Source: Candidatus Rifleibacteriota bacterium (GTDB lineage Bacteria > Riflebacteria > Ozemobacteria > Ozemobacterales > Ozemobacteraceae). From it: a stretch of DNA of 8,933 nt. The first letter of the stretch is position 1. Each line of letters starts with the position of its first letter. The notes beneath the pieces are model-generated. The model was not told the DNA's origin and made no database searches. It worked only from the letters and a program-made list of their open reading frames with translations. The stretch lies in NCBI GenBank assembly GCA_017526725.1, contig JAFXRA010000268.1:1-8933 (forward strand), given 5' to 3'. Made by a program: the position numbers and the translations under genes. Positions 1 through 4,746 of the stretch are shown one piece after another.

Positions 1-89
1 CCGATGGATTTTTCCATGCGGTTGCTAGTGCTGTTGAGGTTAGCGTAAGTAGAAAGAGAAGTAACATTTTGGTTAATACGAAGTGACAT
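1..89 (-). CDS. Flagellin, N-terminal fragment (cut by window edge)
   Basis: Only the first 29 codons are present; the gene continues beyond position 1. The translation begins MSLRINQNVTSLSTYANLN and continues through N-R-M-E-K-S-I, which is the canonical start of the flagellin D0 helix that polymerises in the filament core. It resembles the start of the large flagellin in this window (both begin MSLRIN) but differs at many following residues, so it is a paralogue and not a recent duplicate. The start codon is supported by a strong Shine-Dalgarno, GGAGG at 99-103, nine bases upstream. The leader carries several CsrA-type GGA motifs, listed separately, which suggests translational control by the csrA/fliW pair encoded to the right. 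Length, variable region and C-terminus cannot be judged. Confidence 0.93.
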   Translation of the reverse strand, partial: MSLRINQNVTSLSTYANLNSTSNRMEKSI

Positions 90-98
90 AATTGAATT

Positions 99-148
99 CC
101 TCCTTGAATTCTGTTTTGTCAGCGGCGCATCCTTGTGCCGCCATCCTT
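99..148 (-). promoter_or_regulatory. Candidate CsrA-binding leader of the left flagellin
   Basis: On the minus strand the leader holds three AAGGA motifs at 144-148, 130-134 and 101-105. The middle one sits in the loop of a GC hairpin: GCGGC (141-137), loop ACAAGGATGC, GCCGC (126-122), which can be extended by two G-U pairs. The loop is almost the SELEX consensus for E. coli CsrA, RUACARGGAUGU, which is also displayed in a hairpin loop. The third motif is part of the Shine-Dalgarno (CAAGGAGG, 99-106), so bound CsrA would block ribosomes. The arrangement is seen directly; binding is inferred from the family and from the nearby csrA and fliW genes. Confidence 0.7.
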
Positions 149-184
149 AATTTTCAGACCGATTTTGAATTTTAATTTTACAAC

Positions 185-221
185 TTAAGAACGAGAACAT
201 TTTAAGAACAAATTTAAGAAC
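185..221. repeat. Three direct copies of TTAAGAAC
   Basis: TTAAGAAC occurs at 185-192, 202-209 and 214-221, with a partial GAGAAC at 193-198. The copies lie upstream of the left flagellin leader. They could be a regulator-binding array or simply degenerate AT-rich tandem repeats; nothing decides between these. Confidence 0.5.
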
Positions 222-256
222 TTTTTTATCCCAAATTCCTAACCCAAACCAATCGT

Positions 257-284
257 TTTAAATAGTTCACACCTCCTATTTAAA
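257..284 (-). other. Perfect 9-bp inverted repeat with a GGAGGTG loop
   Basis: TTTAAATAG (minus strand 284-276) pairs with CTATTTAAA (265-257) around a ten-base loop, GAGGTGTGAA. The last arm base plus the loop make a Shine-Dalgarno-like GGAGGTG. No credible reading frame follows: the GTG closest to it opens only a 14-codon frame. It may be part of a structured flagellin leader or a remnant of another locus. Confidence 0.5.
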
Positions 285-293
285 GATTTTTTT

Positions 294-403
294 ATTCAGT
301 TTTCAAAGAACGATATTTGCCCTTATTTCGCTTTCGTTATTATAGTCATCGACCTAAAACCGGAAATGTTTTCGCTCGATTTTAGGAGGTTATTGGCAAA
401 TAT
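294..403 (-). other. Nested inverted repeats with adjoining rRNA-spacer boxA-like sequence
   Basis: The arms ATATTTGCC (313-321) and GGCAAATAT (395-403) form a perfect 9-bp closing stem. Inside it CCTAAAA (353-359) pairs with TTTTAGG (380-386). Read on the minus strand, the outer stem is followed at once by TTCTTTGAAAACTGAATA (about 312-295), which resembles the boxA antitermination sequence found in Bacillota rRNA leaders and 16S-23S spacers. A TATAAT hexamer is present on the minus strand at 344-339, but no good -35 was seen. This could be an untranslated structured RNA or leader, or a relic of an rRNA spacer. No known riboswitch class was recognised. Confidence 0.35.
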
Positions 404-481
404 TAAAAAATTACCAGTTTTTTCGCGAATTTTCTATCTAAAAAGTCTAATTTTCATTTTTTTATTATTTTAATTTTTTTA
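404..481. other. AT-rich gene-free stretch
   Basis: Apart from the 8-bp palindrome TTCGCGAA (422-429), this is almost pure A/T with long T runs on the plus strand. No gene, RNA or convincing promoter was seen. Confidence 0.6.
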
Positions 482-544
482 GTTCAAAGAGTTCTAATTG
501 TTCAAATTGTTGGAAGTGTTAAAAGAGTTAGAAGGGTTATAAGT
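482..544. repeat. Degenerate 9-base tandem array, seven units beginning GTT
   Basis: Seven consecutive nine-base units begin at 482, 491, 500, 509, 518, 527 and 536. All begin GTT and mostly follow GTTNNAANN; examples are GTTCAAAGA, GTTCAAATT and GTTATAAGT. The phase is kept without a single insertion or deletion although the other positions vary. The frame through the array stays open to a TAA at 650-652, but it has no ATG or ribosome-binding site, so I do not call a gene. Confidence 0.75.
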
Positions 545-630
545 GTAACGCTTCGCTGTGGGACGATTGCGTTCGCAATCTGTGAGACGTTTCACTGTGG
601 TAATTGCAATCGGACAGTAGACGCGAGACC
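545..630. repeat. GC-richer hairpin patch with decayed CTGTG-type subrepeats
   Basis: GATTGC (565-570) and GCAATC (575-580) form a 6-bp hairpin with a GTTC loop. The string CTGTG recurs at 556-560, 580-584 and 595-599; the first two copies are followed by GGACG and AGACG. GCTTCGC at 550-556 is the complement of GCGAAGC, known as a very stable DNA mini-hairpin. Composition differs sharply from the AT-rich flanks. No gene was found; it looks like an old dispersed palindromic repeat. Confidence 0.45.
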
Positions 631-634
631 TCTA

Positions 635-681
635 TTTAGAGAAAAGAGATAAGAGAGAAAGAGATTAGAGGATTGTTTTAG
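635..681. repeat. Heptamer array (NNNAGAG) followed by GGATTGTTTTAG
   Basis: Units TTTAGAG (635-641), AAAAGAG, ATAAGAG, an eight-base unit AGAAAGAG (656-663) and ATTAGAG (664-670) share the pattern NNNAGAG. The array ends in GGATTGTTTTAG (670-681), a 12-base string repeated exactly at 8815-8826 after another array of the same kind. It is an intergenic dispersed repeat. Confidence 0.65.
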
Positions 682-781
682 TGCTCGAGCAAACGAAAGA
701 TTGAAATAAATCGATATATTTCTACTACAAAAACAATAAAAACCCAAAACAATGACTACTATATATAAGTTGTTATTGTTC
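682..781. other. AT-rich stretch with an 8-bp inverted repeat
   Basis: GCTCGAGC (683-690) is a perfect palindrome. AACAATAA (732-739) and TTATTGTT (773-780) form an inverted pair immediately outside the left copy of the double-hairpin repeat. No gene was seen. Confidence 0.45.
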
Positions 782-847
782 TAAAGCCTCTCCTTGAGGA
801 GAGGTGACAGGCTTTGCCTGTCGGAGTGGTGAAGTAATTCGAGTAAA
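782..847 (+). repeat. Double-hairpin repeat, left copy
   Basis: It runs from TAAAGCC to GAGTAAA. The first hairpin is CCTCTCC (787-793), loop TTGA, GGAGAGG (798-804). The second is GACAGGC (806-812), loop TTT, GCCTGTC (816-822). The tail begins GGAGTGGTGAA. Both stems are perfect over 7 bp. It matches the right copy at roughly 70 % of positions by eye. Confidence 0.8.
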
Positions 848-866
848 TACTGTTTAATGCAATAAA

Positions 867-883
867 GCTTGAACTATTCAAGC
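867..883 (-). terminator. Hairpin spanning the nuclease stop codon, possible weak terminator
   Basis: On the minus strand GCTTGAA (883-877) and TTCAAGC (873-867) form a perfect 7-bp stem whose three-base loop is the TAG stop codon itself. It is followed by TTTATT, a weak U-tract. It could end the nuclease transcript; the short tract keeps confidence low. Confidence 0.4.
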
Positions 884-1275
884 ATATTTTCAAGAATATT
901 TGTATCTAATCCACAATATTCTAATCCGAATTTAACTGAATTAATTATAGATTCACATACTCCATCAAAATTATCTTTAATATCTAAGTTTGTAAATCTT
1001 ATAACCTGTAAGCCGAATCGTTTAAAATATCTTGTTCTTTGTTTATCATATTCAATAGTTTCATCTTCGAAGTGCTGTGAACCATCTAACTCAATTATTA
1101 ACTTGGCTTTTTCACAATAAAAATCAACAATATAATCACCTATTTGTTTTTGTCTATAAAACTTAACAGGTAGTAATCTTAAGCAATCATACCAAAGATG
1201 TTTTTCTTCTTTAGTCATATTTTTTCTTAAAGATTTTGCTAATCTTGTATATTCTTTATTGTAATTTAATGACAT
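874..1275 (-). CDS. DUF559 / Vsr-like endonuclease domain protein
   Basis: This 133-residue protein is typical of the DUF559 family, which has the PD-(D/E)XK fold of very-short-patch repair (Vsr) endonucleases. The N-terminal helix carries the usual LRKNMTKEEKHLWYD stretch (16-30). The core follows: FYRQKQIGDYIVDFYC (39-54) with likely catalytic Asp51, then LIIELDGSQH (59-68) with Glu62, Asp64 and His68, then VIRFTN (91-96). The motifs are intact, so the enzyme could be active; no substrate is known from sequence. An in-frame TAA lies six bases before the ATG, so the protein cannot start earlier, and no Shine-Dalgarno is visible, which suggests weak translation. The last 20 residues after SV114 look like a family-atypical tail. 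The gene stands alone between two flagellin genes and is bracketed by inverted double-hairpin repeats, which suggests acquired cargo unrelated to motility. The family call is strong and the biological role unknown. Confidence 0.9.
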   Translation of the reverse strand: MSLNYNKEYTRLAKSLRKNMTKEEKHLWYDCLRLLPVKFYRQKQIGDYIVDFYCEKAKLIIELDGSQHFEDETIEYDKQRTRYFKRFGLQVIRFTNLDIKDNFDGVCESIINSVKFGLEYCGLDTNILENMLE

Positions 1276-1323
1276 AAGTTAATAATACTACAAAAGCCAG
1301 ATCTACGCTATCGCTAAACAAAG

Positions 1324-1390
1324 TTTACTCTGGTTCATTCACCCCTCCGTCAGACATTCGTCTGACACCTCCCCTCCAGTGGAGGCTTTA
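1324..1390 (-). repeat. Double-hairpin repeat, right copy (inverted)
   Basis: Read on the minus strand it runs from TAAAGCC (1390) to GAGTAAA (1324). The first hairpin is CCTCC (1385-1381), loop ACT, GGAGG (1377-1373). The second is GTCAGAC (1366-1360), loop GAAT, GTCTGAC (1355-1349), then GGAGGGGTGAA. Relative to the left copy, two stem positions of the second hairpin differ and in both cases the pairing partner has changed to match. Confidence 0.8.
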
Positions 1391-1440
1391 AAAACATTTC
1401 CCTTATCTCTAAGCCCCGCTCTCTTATCTCTTTTAATAAA
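1391..1440 (-). repeat. Heptamer-type repeat (inverted copy) next to the double-hairpin repeat
   Basis: Read on the minus strand, this contains AAAAGAG, ATAAGAG and CTTAGAG followed by ATAAGGG and then AAATGTTTT. It is a diverged, inverted relative of the arrays at 635-681 and 8782-8826. It adjoins the right double-hairpin repeat, whereas the copy at 635-681 lies about 100 bases outside the left one. Confidence 0.5.
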
Positions 1441-1496
1441 GATACCGCGAAGGAGAATAAGGTTGAGCAAGCAGCTGTCCGAATCAAATTCCAGGC
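1441..1496. other. Gene-free spacer
   Basis: This is mixed sequence between the repeat island and the flagellin terminator. The minus-strand frame that crosses it also reads through the terminator hairpin and repeats, and it has no family resemblance, so I regard it as non-coding. Confidence 0.5.
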
Positions 1497-1524
1497 AAAA
1501 AAAATGCCACCCTACTCGGGTGGC
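1497..1524 (-). terminator. Intrinsic terminator of the large flagellin gene
   Basis: On the minus strand GCCACCC (1524-1518), loop GAGTA, GGGTGGC (1512-1506), then A and eight T residues (1504-1497): a textbook Rho-independent terminator about 80 bases after the flagellin stop. A second, weaker hairpin (AAACCGAA 1551-1558 with TTCGGTTT 1573-1580) lies between it and the stop codon. Confidence 0.88.
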
Positions 1525-1603
1525 TGGATGCAAACCTAAATTTTTGAGTCAAACCGAAAAGCTAACGATCAATTCGGTTTAATGAGTTTCATAAGATTAG
1601 CTA

Positions 1604-4309
1604 TTATCTCAATAGCTGGAGAACTGTCTGTGCAGCAGTATTAGCCTGAGCAACCATTGCGTTACTTGCCTGCTGTAAGATCTGGGCTGAAGTCATTTCG
1701 ATAACTTCAGAAGCCATATCAACATCAGCAATACGAGACTGAGCATTGGTCATATTTTCACTTGCTACAGCAAGAGAGTTGCTGGTATATTCCATTCTGT
1801 TCTGAATGGCACCAAGCTTAGCACGTTCCGAGGAAACAATCTGCAAAGCGTTATCAACAATACCTATAGCACGGTTAGCAGATTCTCTAGTGGTGAGGTC
1901 AAGGTCTTCAACACCAAGAGCTCTAACGTCCATTCTAGTGATATTGCAAGTTGCAGTAGCACCTTCGTTCGGACCAATCTGCAAAGTGATTGAAGTATCT
2001 TTAACGTGCATTGTGTAAGCAGTCTGACCGATACCATTCATGTAAGTGGCCTGTTCAACATCAAATACAGTTCTGAGATTGTTCTGGCTGGGTGGCTGGC
2101 TGTTATCAGTGATAACAATCTTGCCTTCTTTACCAGTTACGTCAGAAACCAATTTGATTCTTTTGCTCAATGTATCGAATTCTGCGTGAATTTTGCAGCT
2201 CGCTGCATTGGCTTGTTTGTTAATTTCTGCAACAATTTCAGTAGCAGGAACAAAGGAATCGCCAGAGCTAACAGCACCATTTAAGCCTCCTGTAACTGGA
2301 TCAATTTCATAACCTGCTGCGGCAGCGGGAATAGTTATCTGCATTGCAGTACCATCAAGGTCAGCAATAGTGAAAACTAAGTCATCATTTGGAGAAGTTC
2401 CAGCTACAGTAAAGCCATAGCTAGAAGCAGACTGAGTGTAAGCAAAGTCTTGATTTGCTACATTGCCGTCAACACCATTGTAGTATTGACCAGCACTCAT
2501 CTGAAGTTTATTTAAATTACCGCCATCTACAAGTTCAAAACCAGAATTATAACCAGTTTCAGTAGAACGGAATGAAAGAACACCGTTAATTACTTCTGCC
2601 TTAACAGACATAGAAGCTGGGTTACCGGCTGCATCTACAGTATTTGCACCAATCTGAGCATTGATGTCATTAGCAATATCCTGAGCAGTTAATAGAGAGT
2701 AATCCTGGTTAAGAGTTATATTTACTGTATTGCCGTGCATATCATTAATATCAAATATAACATCATTACCACCAGAATAATTCCAGTCCTGAATCAAACC
2801 GTTGTTGGCTAAATCTGCGACATAGCTGGCAGAACCGCCGCCAGTACCATGATAAGTACCATTTGTAATACCAAGTTCGTTTGTTCCAGCAGGAGTAGTA
2901 TTCTGAATGCTTACCCAACCAGCAGAACCAGTATTAGTAGAAGTGAACTGAATTGCATAGTGGTCATTGATAGAGCAACTCATTAAAGGAGTGTTTCCAC
3001 CGTAAGCATCAATAATCTGAGCATTAACCATTTCTGCTACCTGTTCCATACTGTAATCACCTGCAGGAACAGTAATTGTTACCCCAGCAGTTCCAAGACC
3101 GCCAAAAGCAGTATCTAAAGAGTCATTTATATCAAAAGTAATATCGTTCTTAATAGTAACGCCAACGTAAGATTCTTGAGTAGTAACCTTTGCAGACTGC
3201 GGGGGTTCATAGAAAAGGTCGATGCCTTCGATAAGACCGGAAGCACGATTCCCAGCAACCTGAGTAGTCAAAGTCTTACGAGCGCCGTATTCAACACCAA
3301 GGTTTGTAACAGCAACAGAATAAACAGGGTCTTCTGCTTTGATTACGTCTTCAAAACCGAGAGCTTTAACCAAATCTTCACTTCCAGTGAAGTTGATTCT
3401 GCCTACTTCACCAGTTCTACCAGAAACTACAGTAATCTGACCATTGTTGTCGCCAGAAAGTTCTAATTTTGCAGTAGAACCTTCAAAGTGCAAACCCTTG
3501 TCAAGTTGGTCAGCAGTAGCCATCATTTCAATGCGTTCAGTTAACTGAGCAAGAGTGAGGTCTTTGCTTACAGTGCAAGTGCCCTGATGATTGTCACCTT
3601 GGAGATAAAGAGTTTGTGGAAGGTCAAGAATGAAATTACCTTCTGCATCATAAAAGTTTGCAATAGACTGAAGTGTAGTAGAAGAGCTAGCTATATTACC
3701 ATCTACAGTTGTGAAAATAGCTGAGCGCTGAACTTCAGCAACACCGTCATAGCTTTTGTAACCAATACCAGGAATAACTTCCTGTTTAACCATAACGGTT
3801 ACGGAAAAGTCTGAAAATGTTAGTACAGTACCGCAAGCGATACCAGTAAGATTAGCTGGGTCGCTGGTTGAAATAGCAGCGGTTCCAGTGCCGTCAAGGA
3901 GCTTCTTTGTATTGTATTCAGTATCGTTAGCGATACGATCAATATCTTCCTTGAGCTGAGCAATTTCTTTTTGGATTTCGAGACGGTCAGTAGTAGTGAG
4001 AGTATCGTTGCCTGACTGAATAGCCAGTTCACGCATACGCTGTAACATACTGTGTGTTTCGTTAAGTGCACCTTCTGCTGTCTGGATGAGACTGATACCA
4101 TCCTGAACATTCTGTTGTGCACGAGCTATACCGCGGATCTGGGTCTTTAATTTTTCTGAAATGGTAAGACCAGCAGCATCGTCTGCGGCACGATTGATTC
4201 TAAGCCCTGATGACAGCTTTTCAATTGAAGTAGACAATCTGGAATCGTTAGTTACCAGATTACCATGAGCGGTCATTGCAGTAACATTAGAGTTAATACG
4301 TAGACTCAT
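1604..4309 (-). CDS. Very large flagellin (901 aa) with expanded surface region
   Basis: This is a filament subunit exported by the flagellar type III apparatus. The conserved N-terminal D0/D1 part (about 1-142) includes KLSSGLRINRAADDAAGL and the helix ending NTKKLLDG. The C-terminal D1/D0 part (about 795-901) includes LGAIQNRMEYTSNSLAVASE and ends VLQLLR. The roughly 650 residues between them would form the exposed D2/D3 domains, making the protein almost twice as long as common 270-500-residue flagellins. That middle region appears to hold four diverged modules (about 226-322, 388-486, 516-610, 643-752), each with a beta-rich start, a helix near N-A-Q-I or equivalent, and an I-x-F/V-x-S-x-x-T-G motif typical of flagellin IN repeats. 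Five cysteines (159, 245, 445, 705, 788) are unusual for a flagellin. The ATG has GGAGG at 4317-4321. It follows fliW-csrA after 158 bases and has its own terminator, so probably its own transcript. It is not numbered here because fliC/hag/fla naming is uncertain. Confidence 0.96.
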   Translation of the reverse strand: MSLRINSNVTAMTAHGNLVTNDSRLSTSIEKLSSGLRINRAADDAAGLTISEKLKTQIRGIARAQQNVQDGISLIQTAEGALNETHSMLQRMRELAIQSGNDTLTTTDRLEIQKEIAQLKEDIDRIANDTEYNTKKLLDGTGTAAISTSDPANLTGIACGTVLTFSDFSVTVMVKQEVIPGIGYKSYDGVAEVQRSAIFTTVDGNIASSSTTLQSIANFYDAEGNFILDLPQTLYLQGDNHQGTCTVSKDLTLAQLTERIEMMATADQLDKGLHFEGSTAKLELSGDNNGQITVVSGRTGEVGRINFTGSEDLVKALGFEDVIKAEDPVYSVAVTNLGVEYGARKTLTTQVAGNRASGLIEGIDLFYEPPQSAKVTTQESYVGVTIKNDITFDINDSLDTAFGGLGTAGVTITVPAGDYSMEQVAEMVNAQIIDAYGGNTPLMSCSINDHYAIQFTSTNTGSAGWVSIQNTTPAGTNELGITNGTYHGTGGGSASYVADLANNGLIQDWNYSGGNDVIFDINDMHGNTVNITLNQDYSLLTAQDIANDINAQIGANTVDAAGNPASMSVKAEVINGVLSFRSTETGYNSGFELVDGGNLNKLQMSAGQYYNGVDGNVANQDFAYTQSASSYGFTVAGTSPNDDLVFTIADLDGTAMQITIPAAAAGYEIDPVTGGLNGAVSSGDSFVPATEIVAEINKQANAASCKIHAEFDTLSKRIKLVSDVTGKEGKIVITDNSQPPSQNNLRTVFDVEQATYMNGIGQTAYTMHVKDTSITLQIGPNEGATATCNITRMDVRALGVEDLDLTTRESANRAIGIVDNALQIVSSERAKLGAIQNRMEYTSNSLAVASENMTNAQSRIADVDMASEVIEMTSAQILQQASNAMVAQANTAAQTVLQLLR

Positions 4310-4316
4310 TGGTTTG

Positions 4317-4375
4317 CCTCCATGATTTACATTAGGGGATGTTGAATCCTTCTAAGCTTAATCGCCTTATCCCCC
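4317..4375 (-). promoter_or_regulatory. Large-flagellin leader with candidate CsrA sites
   Basis: On the minus strand, ATGGAGG (4323-4317) combines the Shine-Dalgarno with an ANGGA motif. AAGGA (4351-4347) lies about 28 bases upstream and starts a short hairpin, GGAT (4349-4346), loop TCAAC, ATCC (4340-4337). A further GGGGA (4374-4370) is a weak match. Two GGA sites about 28 bases apart, one on the ribosome site, resemble the arrangement known for hag leaders controlled by CsrA. Binding is inferred. Confidence 0.5.
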
Positions 4376-4386
4376 TTATATCTTTT

Positions 4387-4415
4387 CTATCGGAAAGTAA
4401 TTATCTGTACTCTTA
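4387..4415 (-). promoter_or_regulatory. Possible sigma-28 promoter for the large flagellin
   Basis: A TCCGATAG (minus strand 4394-4387) resembles the flagellar sigma-28 -10 element GCCGATAA. TAAG (4415-4412) could be the -35 (consensus TAAA), but the 17-base spacing is two longer than the usual 15. Location, about 80 bases before the start codon, is right for a flagellin promoter. Confidence 0.35.
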
Positions 4416-4434
4416 ACTTGATTTCCGACAGATA
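4387..4434. other. Overlapping, mutually exclusive inverted repeats in the csrA-flagellin gap
   Basis: CTATCGGAAA (4387-4396) pairs with TTTCCGACAG (4422-4431) over 10 positions with one G-T type mismatch. TATCTGT (4402-4408) pairs perfectly with ACAGATA (4428-4434). The two right arms share bases 4428-4431, so both cannot form together. The first arm contains the candidate -10. This could be an operator or an attenuator-like switch. Confidence 0.4.
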
Positions 4435-4440
4435 TGACCA

Positions 4441-4477
4441 ATTTTTAGTAAAAATCTACAAAAAGCTCTACTTTTTG
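4441..4477 (-). terminator. AT-rich hairpin at the csrA stop, possible operon terminator
   Basis: On the minus strand CAAAAAG (4477-4471), loop TAGAG containing the TAG stop, CTTTTTG (4465-4459), followed by TAGATTTTT. The T run begins a second perfect palindrome (ATTTTTA G TAAAAAT, 4441-4455). The stem has only two G-C pairs, so termination may be partial and allow read-through into the flagellin gene. Confidence 0.4.
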
Positions 4478-4740
4478 CGTTTTTTTACCACAATATCTTT
4501 TTTCCCTAAATTTTTTAAGAAATCCATTGGTAAGTTTGCAAGTGGGTCCAGACTTGGCATTTGAGCCGCTTCTCTATTTTCTTTCTGGATTTCTTCGTAA
4601 ACTTCCCAACGATGTACCTTAACGTTTCTAGGAGCGTTTATACCGATTTTTACCTGATCTTTGGTTATATCAACCAAAACAATCTCGATATCATCGCCAA
4701 TTACAATCTTTTCGTTGATCTTTCGGGTTAATACGAGCAT
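4468..4740 (-). CDS. csrA: Carbon storage regulator CsrA (RNA-binding translational regulator)
   Basis: CsrA is a homodimeric protein that binds GGA motifs in mRNA leaders and blocks ribosome access; next to fliW its classic target is flagellin mRNA. The 90-residue protein starts [18 protein letters not shown] and contains V-K-I-G-I-N-A-P-R (30-38) and Arg44. Leu4, Arg6 and Arg44 match the RNA-contacting surface known from the family. Asn55 in the I-Q-K-E-N motif corresponds to a position reported to matter for FliW binding in B. subtilis. Residues 61-90 form a tail ending KKRKK that is longer than in E. coli (61 residues) or B. subtilis (74); long tails are common in flagellum-linked CsrA. 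The gene starts 6 bases after the fliW stop, so the two are co-transcribed and probably translationally coupled. GGGGG within the fliW end may serve as ribosome site. Confidence 0.97.
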   Translation of the reverse strand: MLVLTRKINEKIVIGDDIEIVLVDITKDQVKIGINAPRNVKVHRWEVYEEIQKENREAAQMPSLDPLANLPMDFLKNLGKKDIVVKKRKK

Positions 4741-4746
4741 AAGGCT

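Larger units (their letters stand above)
782..1390. mobile_element. Candidate mobile unit: DUF559 nuclease between inverted double-hairpin repeats
   Basis: Two 66-67-base repeats, 782-847 (plus) and 1390-1324 (minus), face each other and enclose a single small nuclease gene. The outward ends both read TAAAGCC and the inward ends both read GAGTAAA, so they are arranged like long imperfect terminal inverted repeats of a 609-base unit. The only duplication at the outer edges is a possible TA. DUF559 proteins are PD-(D/E)XK/Vsr-like nucleases and are not established transposases, so transposition is an inference. The unit may equally be a nuclease gene that happens to lie between two copies of a dispersed repeat. 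Confidence 0.4.

Noticed and set aside
230..275. Fourteen-codon GTG frame after AGGAGGT on the minus strand
   Set aside because: The GTG is only two bases from the Shine-Dalgarno-like sequence, the frame is very short, and the motif sits in a hairpin loop.
313..403. Known riboswitch (c-di-GMP or fluoride type) before the flagellin
   Set aside because: The conserved core motifs of these classes are not present; only the stems are visible.
482..652. Open plus-strand frame across the nine-base array with several cysteines
   Set aside because: It has no ATG or ribosome site and no family resemblance, and it spans three kinds of repeat.
482..681. Possible CRISPR array
   Set aside because: Units are 7-9 bases, contiguous and degenerate; there are no repeats of 23-40 bases with unique spacers and no cas genes.
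869..1120. 83-codon plus-strand frame
   Set aside because: It is antisense to the DUF559 gene, which has intact family motifs.
1339..1533. 64-codon minus-strand frame starting at the flagellin terminator
   Set aside because: It reads through the terminator hairpin, a heptamer repeat and the double-hairpin repeat, so it is translated repeat sequence.
3820..4122. 100-codon minus-strand frame inside the flagellin gene
   Set aside because: It is an out-of-frame overlap with the highly conserved D0/D1 coding region.
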